Shown here in pieces: positions 1-6,787 of a stretch of DNA of 9,620 nt. How positions within the stretch are numbered: the first letter of the stretch is position 1; each line of letters begins with the position of its first letter. Source of the DNA: Lentisphaerota bacterium (lineage in GTDB: Bacteria; Verrucomicrobiota; Kiritimatiellia; RFP12; JAAYLN01); the NCBI GenBank assembly GCA_012514915.1, contig JAAYZJ010000068.1, positions 1-9,620 of the forward strand. Direction: 5' to 3'. A program made the position numbers and the translations under genes. Below the pieces are notes generated by a model. It was not told the origin of the DNA. It saw nothing but the letters and a program-made list of their open reading frames with translations, and made no database searches.

Positions 1-1032
1 CGGACGAACTACAACCTCGAGAAGGAGTTCCACGGTTCAACCTACTGGCAGCCGCAGAATTGCTCGACCTACGCCTTCACCAATCCCAATCTGCTGGAGA
101 ATCTGCGGCGGCACAATGTCCTGAACCCCCTGCTGACCCGCTCCGCCACCGTCTCCGAAGCGCCCTTCAAGCGCCAGATCGAGGCTTTGCAGGCGGCCGG
201 CCTGTCGACCCGCCCGCTGTTCGGCATGGCCCCCAGCGCCAACCAGTTGGTGCGCGGGGAGACGCCCACCTTCCAGGAGCAGGCGGCCCTGGACGCCCAC
301 CGGGCCGAAATCCGCCGGGCGGTCAAGCTTGCCAGGGATCTCCTCGGCCATGCCGAGATCTACAGCTACGGCATCGACGAAGCGGGGCCCGAAACGGTCC
401 GTCAGGAACAGTCGGCCTGGAAAATCAACCACGAGGAGGGGGCCAAGGTCATGGTGACCACCTACCCGCGCGGCCGGCTGCTCTACGCCCTCGACTACAT
501 CATTATCCCGGGGGCGCCCGGTCCGTCGCCGAACCCCTGGCGGCGGCAGGAGGTTGAGCGGTTCCACGAGATGAACCCTGCGTCGCTTGCGGCCTGGTAC
601 GCCGATCCGCACAGCGGCCCGGAGAATCCCGACTATTTCCGGCGCGTCTACGGACTGCTGCCCTACAAGTCGAACTACGACAACATCTCGAACTACGTTT
701 GGTACCGCAACAACTGGAACGACTTCGCCGTCATGTACGAGCCCCAGCTACGCGGCCTGATGATGGTCTATCCCACCCGCGACAACGTGCTCGACACACT
801 CGCCTGGGAGGGGGTGCGCGAGGGGCTGGACGACATCCGCTACGCCACCAAGCTCAAGCTCGCCGCCACGGAGGCGCTTGCCAGCCACGACGCCGACGTC
901 AAGCTGCTGGGCCGCAAGGCGCTCGGCATGCTCGCCTTCTTCGACGAAAGCCGGGACGACATGGATCAGTTCCGCCAGGAGGCGATCCACTTCATCCTCA
1001 AGCTGGAACGCGCCCTGAAAGGAGCCAAGTGA
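1..1032 (+). CDS. Glycoside-hydrolase-like protein (GH123/DUF4091 type), 5' truncated
   Basis: This is the last 343 codons of a gene that begins left of the window; the frame is open from base 1, so the TTG at 187 is not the real start. The visible part reads like the end of a GH123-like (beta/alpha) barrel followed by a DUF4091-type C-terminal region. The acidic pair in YGIDEAG (visible residues 126-127) sits where GH123-type enzymes carry an Asp-Glu catalytic pair. The segment YPTRDNVLDTLAWEGVREGLDD resembles the DUF4091 signature, in which a Trp/Arg-Glu-Gly-(x)-Asp-Asp run follows a Tyr-Pro. Known members act on glycans, often amino sugars, but the substrate here cannot be told. The stop TGA overlaps the ATG of the next gene by one base, so the two are almost surely co-translated. 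The family call is from motif recall; the enzymatic role is inferred. Many DUF4091 proteins have no measured activity. Confidence 0.68.
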   Translation, partial: RTNYNLEKEFHGSTYWQPQNCSTYAFTNPNLLENLRRHNVLNPLLTRSATVSEAPFKRQIEALQAAGLSTRPLFGMAPSANQLVRGETPTFQEQAALDAHRAEIRRAVKLARDLLGHAEIYSYGIDEAGPETVRQEQSAWKINHEEGAKVMVTTYPRGRLLYALDYIIIPGAPGPSPNPWRRQEVERFHEMNPASLAAWYADPHSGPENPDYFRRVYGLLPYKSNYDNISNYVWYRNNWNDFAVMYEPQLRGLMMVYPTRDNVLDTLAWEGVREGLDDIRYATKLKLAATEALASHDADVKLLGRKALGMLAFFDESRDDMDQFRQEAIHFILKLERALKGAK

Positions 1033-3212
1033 TGAAAGCCTTCTGCTGTGTGCTTGCCGTGTGCCTGGGAACCTCCCTGCACGCCCTGACGCCCGAGGCG
1101 TTCGGCCAGCGTCTTGCCGAAATCGTCCGCTCGGAGAACACGCGGACACCGGACGGCGCCATCGGCGGCTACCGCGGCCTCCTCGCCACCGAGGGTCTCA
1201 CTGGCGACCAGCAGGCCCGCGTGTACCACCGTCTGGCCACCTTCGCGGCGGCCTCGCGGCGCCAGGACGTGCTGGACGAGGCACTGGGTGCCCTGCAGGC
1301 CCTCCCCGACTCGCCCGGCAAGACCGGCGCACTCCTCTCCGTGATCCGGGATTTCGGCGTGCGGCGCATGCCGGCGCTGGCCAAGAAGCTTTTCATGGAG
1401 AACGCGGCGCGGTTCAACGACGACCAGAAGACCACCCTCTACGGCGCGCTGGCCGACGGCGCCGCCTACACGGGCGACCAGGCGACGTTCGAGGAGGCCG
1501 CGGCCTTCATCCTCGCGCAGCCGCTGGCCAAGCGGATTGCCGCCACCGGCCGGCTGGCGCAGCACATCGCCGACGACGACTTCGCGCGGGGCGTCAAGGT
1601 TCTCCGCGACGCGCTGGCGACCCCGGCGATCACTCCCGAGCAGCAGGTGGGCGTCCTGCACGAACTGCTGCGGCTGACGATCAACAAGTCGAGCCCCTTC
1701 GACTACGACGCCATCCGGGCGATCAAGGCCGAGCTCGACACACGAATCGGCGCCGGGGAGGTTTCCGCCGCGTCCGCCAGTGCGGCCATCGCCACGTTCG
1801 GCAGCGAAGCGGCGATGCGCGTCTGCGATTTCCCGGCGGCGCGCGCGGCCTTCGAGCAGGCGCTCGCGCTCAACCCCAACAACAGCGTGATCGCGTTCCA
1901 GGCGGCCGAGATGGCCCTGCTGTTCCGCGACCGGGCGGCCGCCGCCCGGCACCTCGACCACGTCATCGCGGCCAACCCGGCCAACCCGGACAAGGATGCG
2001 CAGGACGCCGCCAACGCGCGGGCGGCCGCGACGCGCTACCAGGCGGCGGTCCTCCGGGCGCTGGACGCCGGCAAGCCCATCGCCGATGTCGATGCGGCCT
2101 TTGCCGGGAGCAACTTCACGTCCGCCCAGCGGATGAATCTGCTGCGCGACGCCTCGACCCGCCTGCTGCGGGCCCGCCGCTACGACGAGGTGCGCCTGAT
2201 CCACGCCGAGGTCGACACGATGTTCAAGCCGACCCCCGAGAAGGTGTTCACCGTGCGGTATGCGCCCGACATTCCGCGCTCGGCCGGGGCTTGGGAAACC
2301 TCGCCGCTCCTCAAGGAGGAGGCGTACCGGGAAACGCGGTTCGAGCGGGAGACCGCCATCTACAAGCGGCCGGCTTCCGAGGCGGCGCGACTCAAGGATG
2401 CGCCGGCCGACCCCCAGGCAACGGTTCCCGACGGCTACGAGACCACGGCCTACCTCGCCTACGACGATCACGGCCTCCACGTGTATGTGAAGGCGCGGAA
2501 TCCCGACGCGCGGCAGATCGACCTGGGGCTCCTGCCGGGGGGATCGATCGAGATGTTTCTCCAGCCCGGCGACGGCCAGCCGTACCACTGGCTCCTCTAT
2601 TCCCTTCCCGGCACCGACGACAAGTACGCGGCCTTCATGGCCACGGCCAGCAAGCACTACCGCTACACCTACGACCACATCGCCAAGCAGACCGTGGTGA
2701 CGCCGGACGGGATCGGCGCCTACACCTTCTTTCCCTGGATGCTCTGCTACGACTCGCTGCCGGTGGCGGGCAATTCCTGGAAACTGGGTATCCACCGCAG
2801 CGACAAGGCCGGCGACACGGGTATCCGGGTCGGCTTCGGCGGACACGTGCATGAGCTCGGACGCGGGCTGACGCTCCAATTCGATTTCCCGCCGGACCGG
2901 CTCGGCGCCATCAAGCGGACGATCGCCCTGCGGGCCTTCGCGGGCTACCGCGCGATCCGCAACGACCGCGGCGGATTTCTCGCCGAGTTCAACGACCCGG
3001 AGCTGGGCGATCCGGCGTTCTACGCGGCGGAACTCGATTCTTTCCTCAAGGAGCTCGACACGGCGGGAGAACGCCTGCTCGCCGAGCCCGCCCCCGGCGC
3101 CGGGGACATCGACACGATCTTCGAGACCTACGTGCCGCTCTGGGCGGAGATCAAGTACATCGTTGCCGACAAGCGTACCGCCTATCTCAAGCGGGCGTTG
3201 CTGAACGAGTAA
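1032..3212 (+). CDS. Exported protein with TPR-like helical domain and CBM9-like C-terminal domain
   Basis: A 726-residue protein. The ATG at 1032 is chosen because it overlaps the previous stop (TGATG), has GGAG seven bases upstream, and gives a clear signal peptide: MK followed by a hydrophobic stretch, with a likely cut after Ala18 (SLHA). The reading frame is open further upstream, but only as a shadow of the first gene. Residues about 20-400 are Ala/Leu-rich helical repeats; the clearest TPR-like pair is near 259-316, with FPAARAAFEQALALNPNN and a second unit ending in IAANP. Residues about 405-620 look like a CBM9-like or DOMON-like beta-sandwich, with YLAYDDHGLHVYVKARN near 474-490, then IEMFLQPG and a Trp-rich stretch. 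The last ~100 residues are helical. Such domains bind sugars or act as non-catalytic partners of exported enzymes. Inferred role: a periplasmic or surface partner of the upstream glycoside-hydrolase-like protein. No catalytic motif was seen, and the exact function is unknown. Confidence 0.82.
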   Translation: MKAFCCVLAVCLGTSLHALTPEAFGQRLAEIVRSENTRTPDGAIGGYRGLLATEGLTGDQQARVYHRLATFAAASRRQDVLDEALGALQALPDSPGKTGALLSVIRDFGVRRMPALAKKLFMENAARFNDDQKTTLYGALADGAAYTGDQATFEEAAAFILAQPLAKRIAATGRLAQHIADDDFARGVKVLRDALATPAITPEQQVGVLHELLRLTINKSSPFDYDAIRAIKAELDTRIGAGEVSAASASAAIATFGSEAAMRVCDFPAARAAFEQALALNPNNSVIAFQAAEMALLFRDRAAAARHLDHVIAANPANPDKDAQDAANARAAATRYQAAVLRALDAGKPIADVDAAFAGSNFTSAQRMNLLRDASTRLLRARRYDEVRLIHAEVDTMFKPTPEKVFTVRYAPDIPRSAGAWETSPLLKEEAYRETRFERETAIYKRPASEAARLKDAPADPQATVPDGYETTAYLAYDDHGLHVYVKARNPDARQIDLGLLPGGSIEMFLQPGDGQPYHWLLYSLPGTDDKYAAFMATASKHYRYTYDHIAKQTVVTPDGIGAYTFFPWMLCYDSLPVAGNSWKLGIHRSDKAGDTGIRVGFGGHVHELGRGLTLQFDFPPDRLGAIKRTIALRAFAGYRAIRNDRGGFLAEFNDPELGDPAFYAAELDSFLKELDTAGERLLAEPAPGAGDIDTIFETYVPLWAEIKYIVADKRTAYLKRALLNE

Positions 3213-3217
3213 ACCGG

Positions 3218-4153
3218 CTACGCGTGACGCCGCGCGGCGTGCAGGCGGCGGTAGGCGGCGGGGCTGACGCCGTAGGCTTTGCGGAACAAGGTGTAGAACC
3301 GGCTCAGGCTCTGGAAATTGAGCTCGCCGGCGATGTCGAGGATCGGCATCGGGGTGTCGGCGAGCATCCAGGCGGCGTGATTGATCCTCAGCTCGTTGAT
3401 GTAGGCGGTCGGTGTCTTGTGCAGGTGCTTCTGGAACACCTTGCACAAATGCCCCTGCGTGCAGCAGGCCAGTTTCTTCATGCGGGGCAGCCCCGCCGCG
3501 AAGTTCTCCCGCTTCCGCATGGCGGCGCACAGCGTCTCCAGCCAGTCCGGCACCTGCGACTCCATCAGCAGGTTGGCGTCGTCGGCAAAGAACCGGGCAT
3601 AGAGCTCGCCCAGCAGGACCTTGATCTTGATGCCGCGCGTCTGGGCGGTGATGGTGGGCGAGTTCAGCTTCAGCAACCGCTCGTACAGCGCCGTCGTCGC
3701 GGCCGGATCGAGCTTGAAACAGGCCGGCAGCACGGAGGCGGTCATGCGGTGCAGGAAGGCGTCGTTGCCCAGATACGCGCTGAGCGCCAGCAGCAGGTCG
3801 AGGTCGGCATCCAGCAGCAGCACCTCGGCCTGGTCGAAGGCCGGAGCGGGCGCCAGGGCATGCACATCGTCGGGGCGCAGGAAACAGAGATCGCCCGCCG
3901 TCAGGTGTTGCCGCTCGCCGTTGACCCGGTGCGTGAGGCCGCCGGTGTTGATGAAGAGGATCTCGATGAAATCATGCGCATGGGGCATCGTGCCCGTCCG
4001 CGGAATCTGGTCGAAATAGATATCGCCACCCGCCTGGATGCATTGGAAAGCGGCCGAGCGGATCCAGGTGATGTTGTGGCAGGTGATCCGGGACTTGCTG
4101 ACCGGATCCAGCCAGGTGTCGCTACTCTGACGTTTTGCTTGCATCGGCTCCAT
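3218..4153 (-). CDS. AraC-family transcriptional regulator with cupin sensor domain
   Basis: A DNA-binding regulator of about 311 residues. The N-terminal half has a cupin-type sensor (MPHAHDFIEILFINTGG, then HLTAGDLCFLRPDDVHAL), as in AraC proteins that sense sugars or small molecules. The last ~100 residues carry the double helix-turn-helix, ending in the classic run FQSLSRFYTLFRKAYGVSPAAYRR. The frame is open to an ATG at 4216, which would add 21 residues (MGNFFLAIRFLLLYIVIRRW). Those codons are AT-rich and unlike the rest of the gene, and they overlap the likely promoter, so I prefer the ATG at 4153, or the one at 4144 with GGAG just before it. The 4216 start has an AAGAGG before it, but that is half of a dyad. 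The gene converges on the exported-protein gene with a 5-base gap and diverges from the corrinoid operon. It is therefore the likely local regulator of that operon, probably an activator. The ligand is unknown. Confidence 0.88.
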   Translation of the reverse strand: MEPMQAKRQSSDTWLDPVSKSRITCHNITWIRSAAFQCIQAGGDIYFDQIPRTGTMPHAHDFIEILFINTGGLTHRVNGERQHLTAGDLCFLRPDDVHALAPAPAFDQAEVLLLDADLDLLLALSAYLGNDAFLHRMTASVLPACFKLDPAATTALYERLLKLNSPTITAQTRGIKIKVLLGELYARFFADDANLLMESQVPDWLETLCAAMRKRENFAAGLPRMKKLACCTQGHLCKVFQKHLHKTPTAYINELRINHAAWMLADTPMPILDIAGELNFQSLSRFYTLFRKAYGVSPAAYRRLHAARRHA

Positions 4154-4171
4154 TATCCAGCGTCGAATGAC

Positions 4172-4177
4172 AATATA
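4172..4177 (-). promoter_or_regulatory. Candidate -10 element for the AraC-family gene
   Basis: Read on the - strand this is TATATT, matching five of six bases of the sigma70 -10 consensus. It lies about 19 bases before the preferred ATG at 4153, in a locally AT-rich stretch. No good -35 is seen at the right spacing. If correct, it rules out the longer start at 4216. Promoter consensus in this group of bacteria is poorly known, so this is weak. Confidence 0.25.
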
Positions 4178-4220
4178 GAGCAAGAGAAAGCGAATGGCTA
4201 GGAAGAAGTTTCCCATTCTG

Positions 4221-4236
4221 CCTCTTAAAATAGAGG
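4221..4236. promoter_or_regulatory. Dyad CCTCT-TAAAAT-AGAGG, candidate operator with -10-like core
   Basis: A perfect 5-base inverted repeat (CCTCT and AGAGG) surrounds TAAAAT, which matches five of six bases of a -10 element for the corrinoid operon on the + strand. It lies about 60 bases before the corrinoid-protein ATG, between two divergent genes, where an AraC operator or promoter would be expected. AraC proteins usually bind direct rather than inverted half-sites, so the binding protein is uncertain. The left arm on the - strand (AAGAGG) could also be read as a ribosome binding site for the long AraC start. Confidence 0.3.
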
Positions 4237-4251
4237 TGCTTTATGCAAACA

Positions 4252-4267
4252 GGCCCCCCACGGGGCT
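4252..4267 (+). promoter_or_regulatory. GC hairpin in the leader of the corrinoid operon
   Basis: GCCCC (4253-4257), a four-base loop CCAC, and GGGGC (4262-4266) form a perfect five-pair GC stem, with one G-U pair possible outside it. It ends 28 bases before the ATG and about 15 bases before the AAGGAAG ribosome binding site. No U-run follows, so it is not a typical terminator. The leader is too short for a cobalamin riboswitch. A role in leader stability or translation control is speculative. Confidence 0.3.
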
Positions 4268-4294
4268 CAGGCTCCATAAGAAAAGGAAGAACAG

Positions 4295-4912
4295 ATGGTA
4301 GACTTCGATGCTCTCAAGGCCGCCGTCATCAAGGGCAAACGCGATGACGTCGTGGCGATCGTCAACGCCGCCATCGCCGAGAAGGCGGATGTCAACGAAC
4401 TGCTCGACAAGGGGATGATCCCCGCGATGCGTGAAATCGGCGACAAGTTCTCGCGCAACGAGGCCTACGTCCCCGAGTTGCTGATTGCCGCGCGCGCCAT
4501 GCAGTCCGGCTTGGCGCTGCTCGAACCGCTCATCACCGCGAGCGGGCGCAAGTCCAAGGGCAAGGTCGCGATCGGCACGGTCAAGGGCGACCTGCACGAC
4601 ATCGGCAAGAACCTGGTGGCGATCATGATCAAGGGCGCCGGCTACGATGTGGTCGACCTCGGCGTGAACTGCGACGTCGCCAAGTTCGAGGAAGGGGTCG
4701 CCCAGGGGGCGACGATCGTCGCCTGCAGCTCGCTGCTGACCACGACGATGACCTACATGAAGGACGTCGTCGCGGCCTTCAAGGGGAAGGGCGTCAAGGT
4801 CATCATCGGCGGCGCGCCCATCACGCAGGCCTACTGCGACGAAATCGGCGCGGACGGCTACAGCGAGGACGCCAACGGCGCCGTCAAGCTGGTCGATCAA
4901 CTGCTGGCCTGA
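4295..4912 (+). CDS. Corrinoid (methyl-carrier) protein of MtaC/MtbC/MttC type
   Basis: A 205-residue cobalamin-binding methyl carrier of the usual length for this family. Residues about 1-85 form the helical cap domain (B12-binding 2). Residues about 88-205 form the Rossmann-like B12-binding domain with the DxHxxG signature GDLHDIGKN: Asp99, His101 and Gly104, with His101 as the expected lower ligand to cobalt. The later binding motifs are also present: ACSSLLTT (143-150) and IIGGAP (170-175). In known systems the protein accepts a methyl group on Co(I) from a substrate methyltransferase and gives it to a second methyltransferase acting on coenzyme M or tetrahydrofolate. It is cytoplasmic. 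The ATG is supported by AAGGAAG five bases upstream. It is the first gene of a + strand operon and the only corrinoid protein in view, so it probably serves all three UroD-like proteins downstream. The methyl donor is unknown. Confidence 0.95.
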   Translation: MVDFDALKAAVIKGKRDDVVAIVNAAIAEKADVNELLDKGMIPAMREIGDKFSRNEAYVPELLIAARAMQSGLALLEPLITASGRKSKGKVAIGTVKGDLHDIGKNLVAIMIKGAGYDVVDLGVNCDVAKFEEGVAQGATIVACSSLLTTTMTYMKDVVAAFKGKGVKVIIGGAPITQAYCDEIGADGYSEDANGAVKLVDQLLA

Positions 4913-4928
4913 CGGCCCGGAACCTCCG

Positions 4929-6002
4929 ATGACCGGCAAGGAGAGAATCGACCGGCAGTTGAAGCACCTGCCGGTCGACCGCATCGGCGCGGCGGAATCG
5001 TTCTGGAGCTTCACGGCCAAGCGGTGGACCGATGCGGGGCACATCCCGGAAGGGGTGTCCTGCATCGACCACTTTGATCTCGACATCGAGACCTGCTGGG
5101 CGCTGCGGCTGGCGATCGACCCCGTCTTCGAACCCGTCGTGATCGCCGAGGACGAGGAGACGCAGACCTTCCTCGACGGCAACGGCGCCCGCTTGCGCCG
5201 GCACCGGCATCATGCCAGCACGCCGGAACACATCGGCTATGCGATCGCGGACCGCGCCGACTGGGAGGAGAAGGCCAAACCCTTTCTGACGCCCGCTGAC
5301 AACCGGCTGAATCTGGACGGCTATGTCGCGATGCGCGCCGCCTGCGACGCGAAGCAGCGTTTCTTCTGCTACGGCGGCGTCAACGTCTTCGAGGCCATCC
5401 ATCCGATCTGCGGCCATGAGAACATGCTCGTCGGGATGGCGCTCGATCCCGGCTGGGTCGCCGACATGGCGATGACCTACGCCGACCTGCTCATCGCCCT
5501 CTTCGAGCAGCTCTTCGCGAAGGGCGGCAAGCCCGACGGGCTCTGGTTCTTCGACGACATGGGCTTCAAGGGACGCCCCTTCATGTCGCCGGCGATGTAC
5601 CGCGAGCTGATCTTTCCGGCCCACAAGAAGACGTTCGACTTCGCGCACGCCCATGGGCTGCCGGTCATCCTCCACTCCTGCGGCTTTGTCGAACCGCTCC
5701 TGCCCGACCTGGTCGAGGCGGGCATCGACGACCTGCAGGCCATCGAGATCAAGGCCGGCATGGATCTGCTGCGTATCTACGAGCGCTTCGGCGATCGGAT
5801 CGCCCTGATCGGCGGGCTCGACGTGCGGCCGATCGCCGCCAACGACCGGGCCGGCATCCGGCGCGAGCTGGAAGCCAAGATTCCGATCGTCAGGCGGAGG
5901 AACGGCTTCATCCTCCATTCCGACCACTCGATTCCCGAATCGACCGACTACGAGACCTACCGCTACTTCCTCGACCTCGGCCGGCGGTTGGGGACCTACT
6001 GA
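4929..6002 (+). CDS. UroD-like corrinoid methyltransferase 1 (MtaA/CmuA superfamily)
   Basis: A 357-residue protein of the uroporphyrinogen decarboxylase superfamily, 16 bases after the corrinoid-protein gene. The start MTGKERIDRQLKHLPVDRIG is typical of these methyltransferases, and a weak GGAA precedes the ATG. FFDDMGFKGRPFMSPAMY (about 207-224) and ILHSCGFVEPLLPDLVEAGID (about 247-267) follow the superfamily pattern, as does IALIGGLDV (291-299). HSCG gives His249 and Cys251, matching the His-x-Cys zinc ligands of MtaA/MtbA. The usual third Cys near the C-terminus is absent: the region reads ILHSDHSIP, where His333 could take its place. True heme-pathway UroD is unlikely because of the zinc-type motif and the corrinoid neighbour. 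It may remove the methyl group from the substrate or pass it from the corrinoid to an acceptor; the sequence does not decide. Of the three paralogues it is the closest to the zinc-containing methyltransferases. Confidence 0.88.
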   Translation: MTGKERIDRQLKHLPVDRIGAAESFWSFTAKRWTDAGHIPEGVSCIDHFDLDIETCWALRLAIDPVFEPVVIAEDEETQTFLDGNGARLRRHRHHASTPEHIGYAIADRADWEEKAKPFLTPADNRLNLDGYVAMRAACDAKQRFFCYGGVNVFEAIHPICGHENMLVGMALDPGWVADMAMTYADLLIALFEQLFAKGGKPDGLWFFDDMGFKGRPFMSPAMYRELIFPAHKKTFDFAHAHGLPVILHSCGFVEPLLPDLVEAGIDDLQAIEIKAGMDLLRIYERFGDRIALIGGLDVRPIAANDRAGIRRELEAKIPIVRRRNGFILHSDHSIPESTDYETYRYFLDLGRRLGTY

Positions 6003-6043
6003 GCCGGAAACTCCACCATCTTTAGTGCCGGGTTGCCGCCGCC

Positions 6044-6784
6044 ATGACGTACACCCTCATCGCCTGCCGCATGTTCAAGCATGAAATCGAGGCGGCCGCC
6101 GCTAGCAGTCCGCATGCCCTGGCGATCGAGTATCTTGATCTCGGCGAGCATGCCCGCCCCGCCAGTCTGCGCCGCAAGCTGCAGGAACGGATCGACGCCG
6201 CCACCGGCTGCGACGCAATCCTTTTGGCCTACGGGCTCTGCGGGCGCGCCACCGACGGACTCACGGCCCGGCGCGTGCCGCTGGTGCTGCCGCGCAGCCA
6301 CGACTGCGGGGGCATCCTGCTCGGCAGCCGGCAGCGCTTCGAGGCCGTCTTCCGCGAGATGCCCAGCACCCCCTTCAGCTCGATCGGCATCATCGAGAAC
6401 GGCGAGTACTTTTTCTCCGACGGCGACCTGGTCCTGGGCGACAGCTACGCCGCGCTGGTCGAGCAGTACGGCGAGGACAACGCCCGCTACATCTACGACG
6501 CCATGCACCCCCGGCTGGACGGCGAGCTGCAGCCCGTCTACTTCATCTCCATGCCCGAGGTGCCCGCCGCCGCCGCGCGCGAAACCTGCCGCGCGCGCGC
6601 GCAGGCCGACGGACGGCCGTTCCGCGAGCTGACCGGCGACCTGCGCCTGATCCGCATGCTGCTGAGCGGCGAGCATCCCGCCGACGAATTCCTGATCGTG
6701 CCGCCCGGCGCCAGCATCCGGCAGACGGGCGACTGGAACCGCATCGTCGATGCCACCCCTCCCGCCCACACCCAGGAGGCTTGA
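6044..6784 (+). CDS. DUF1638 family protein
   Basis: A 246-residue protein recognised as DUF1638 by its spaced Cys/His motifs: IACRMFKHEI at the N-terminus (Cys8), YGLCG (63-67, Cys66) and PRSHDCGGILLGS (83-95, His86 and Cys88). These residues could form a metal or thiol site, but no reaction is established to my knowledge. Members are often found near corrinoid proteins and corrinoid-dependent methyltransferases, and this one sits inside such an operon, between UroD-like genes 1 and 2. The ATG at 6044 places the first conserved Cys at the expected position; no convincing ribosome binding site precedes it (only GGG at a distance), which may mean lower or coupled translation. It is soluble, with no signal peptide or membrane segment. 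A role in corrinoid handling, reactivation or methyl transfer is inference from context. Family assignment is fairly sure; function is not. Confidence 0.85.
   Translation: MTYTLIACRMFKHEIEAAAASSPHALAIEYLDLGEHARPASLRRKLQERIDAATGCDAILLAYGLCGRATDGLTARRVPLVLPRSHDCGGILLGSRQRFEAVFREMPSTPFSSIGIIENGEYFFSDGDLVLGDSYAALVEQYGEDNARYIYDAMHPRLDGELQPVYFISMPEVPAAAARETCRARAQADGRPFRELTGDLRLIRMLLSGEHPADEFLIVPPGASIRQTGDWNRIVDATPPAHTQEA
6774..6779 (+). promoter_or_regulatory. Strong ribosome binding site AGGAGG for UroD-like gene 2
   Basis: A perfect AGGAGG eight bases before the ATG at 6788, lying inside the last codons of the DUF1638 gene. It fixes the start of the downstream gene and is the best Shine-Dalgarno match in the operon, suggesting that UroD-like protein 2 is made at a high level. 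Confidence 0.75.
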
Positions 6785-6787
6785 ACC

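Noticed and set aside
966..3530. A very long - strand open frame (854 codons) opposite the exported-protein gene
   Set aside because: It is Arg/Gly/Val-rich with no recognisable motif, spans two convergent genes, and mirrors the third-position GC bias of the + strand gene. It is a shadow frame.
4154..4216. N-terminal extension of the AraC protein from an ATG at 4216
   Set aside because: Its codons are AT-rich and unlike the gene body, the encoded 21 residues are hydrophobic and not AraC-like, and the segment overlaps a probable promoter. It remains possible, because AAGAGG precedes that ATG.
4217..4294. Cobalamin riboswitch in the leader of the corrinoid operon
   Set aside because: The leader is under 100 bases and lacks a B12-box-like conserved core; only a simple hairpin is present.
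4929..6002. Genuine heme-pathway uroporphyrinogen decarboxylase
   Set aside because: The His-x-Cys zinc-type motif, the corrinoid-protein neighbour and the absence of other heme genes favour a methyltransferase role.
6577..6605. Run of alternating C and G as a special DNA structure
   Set aside because: It lies inside the DUF1638 coding frame and is explained by Ala/Arg codons in a GC-rich genome.
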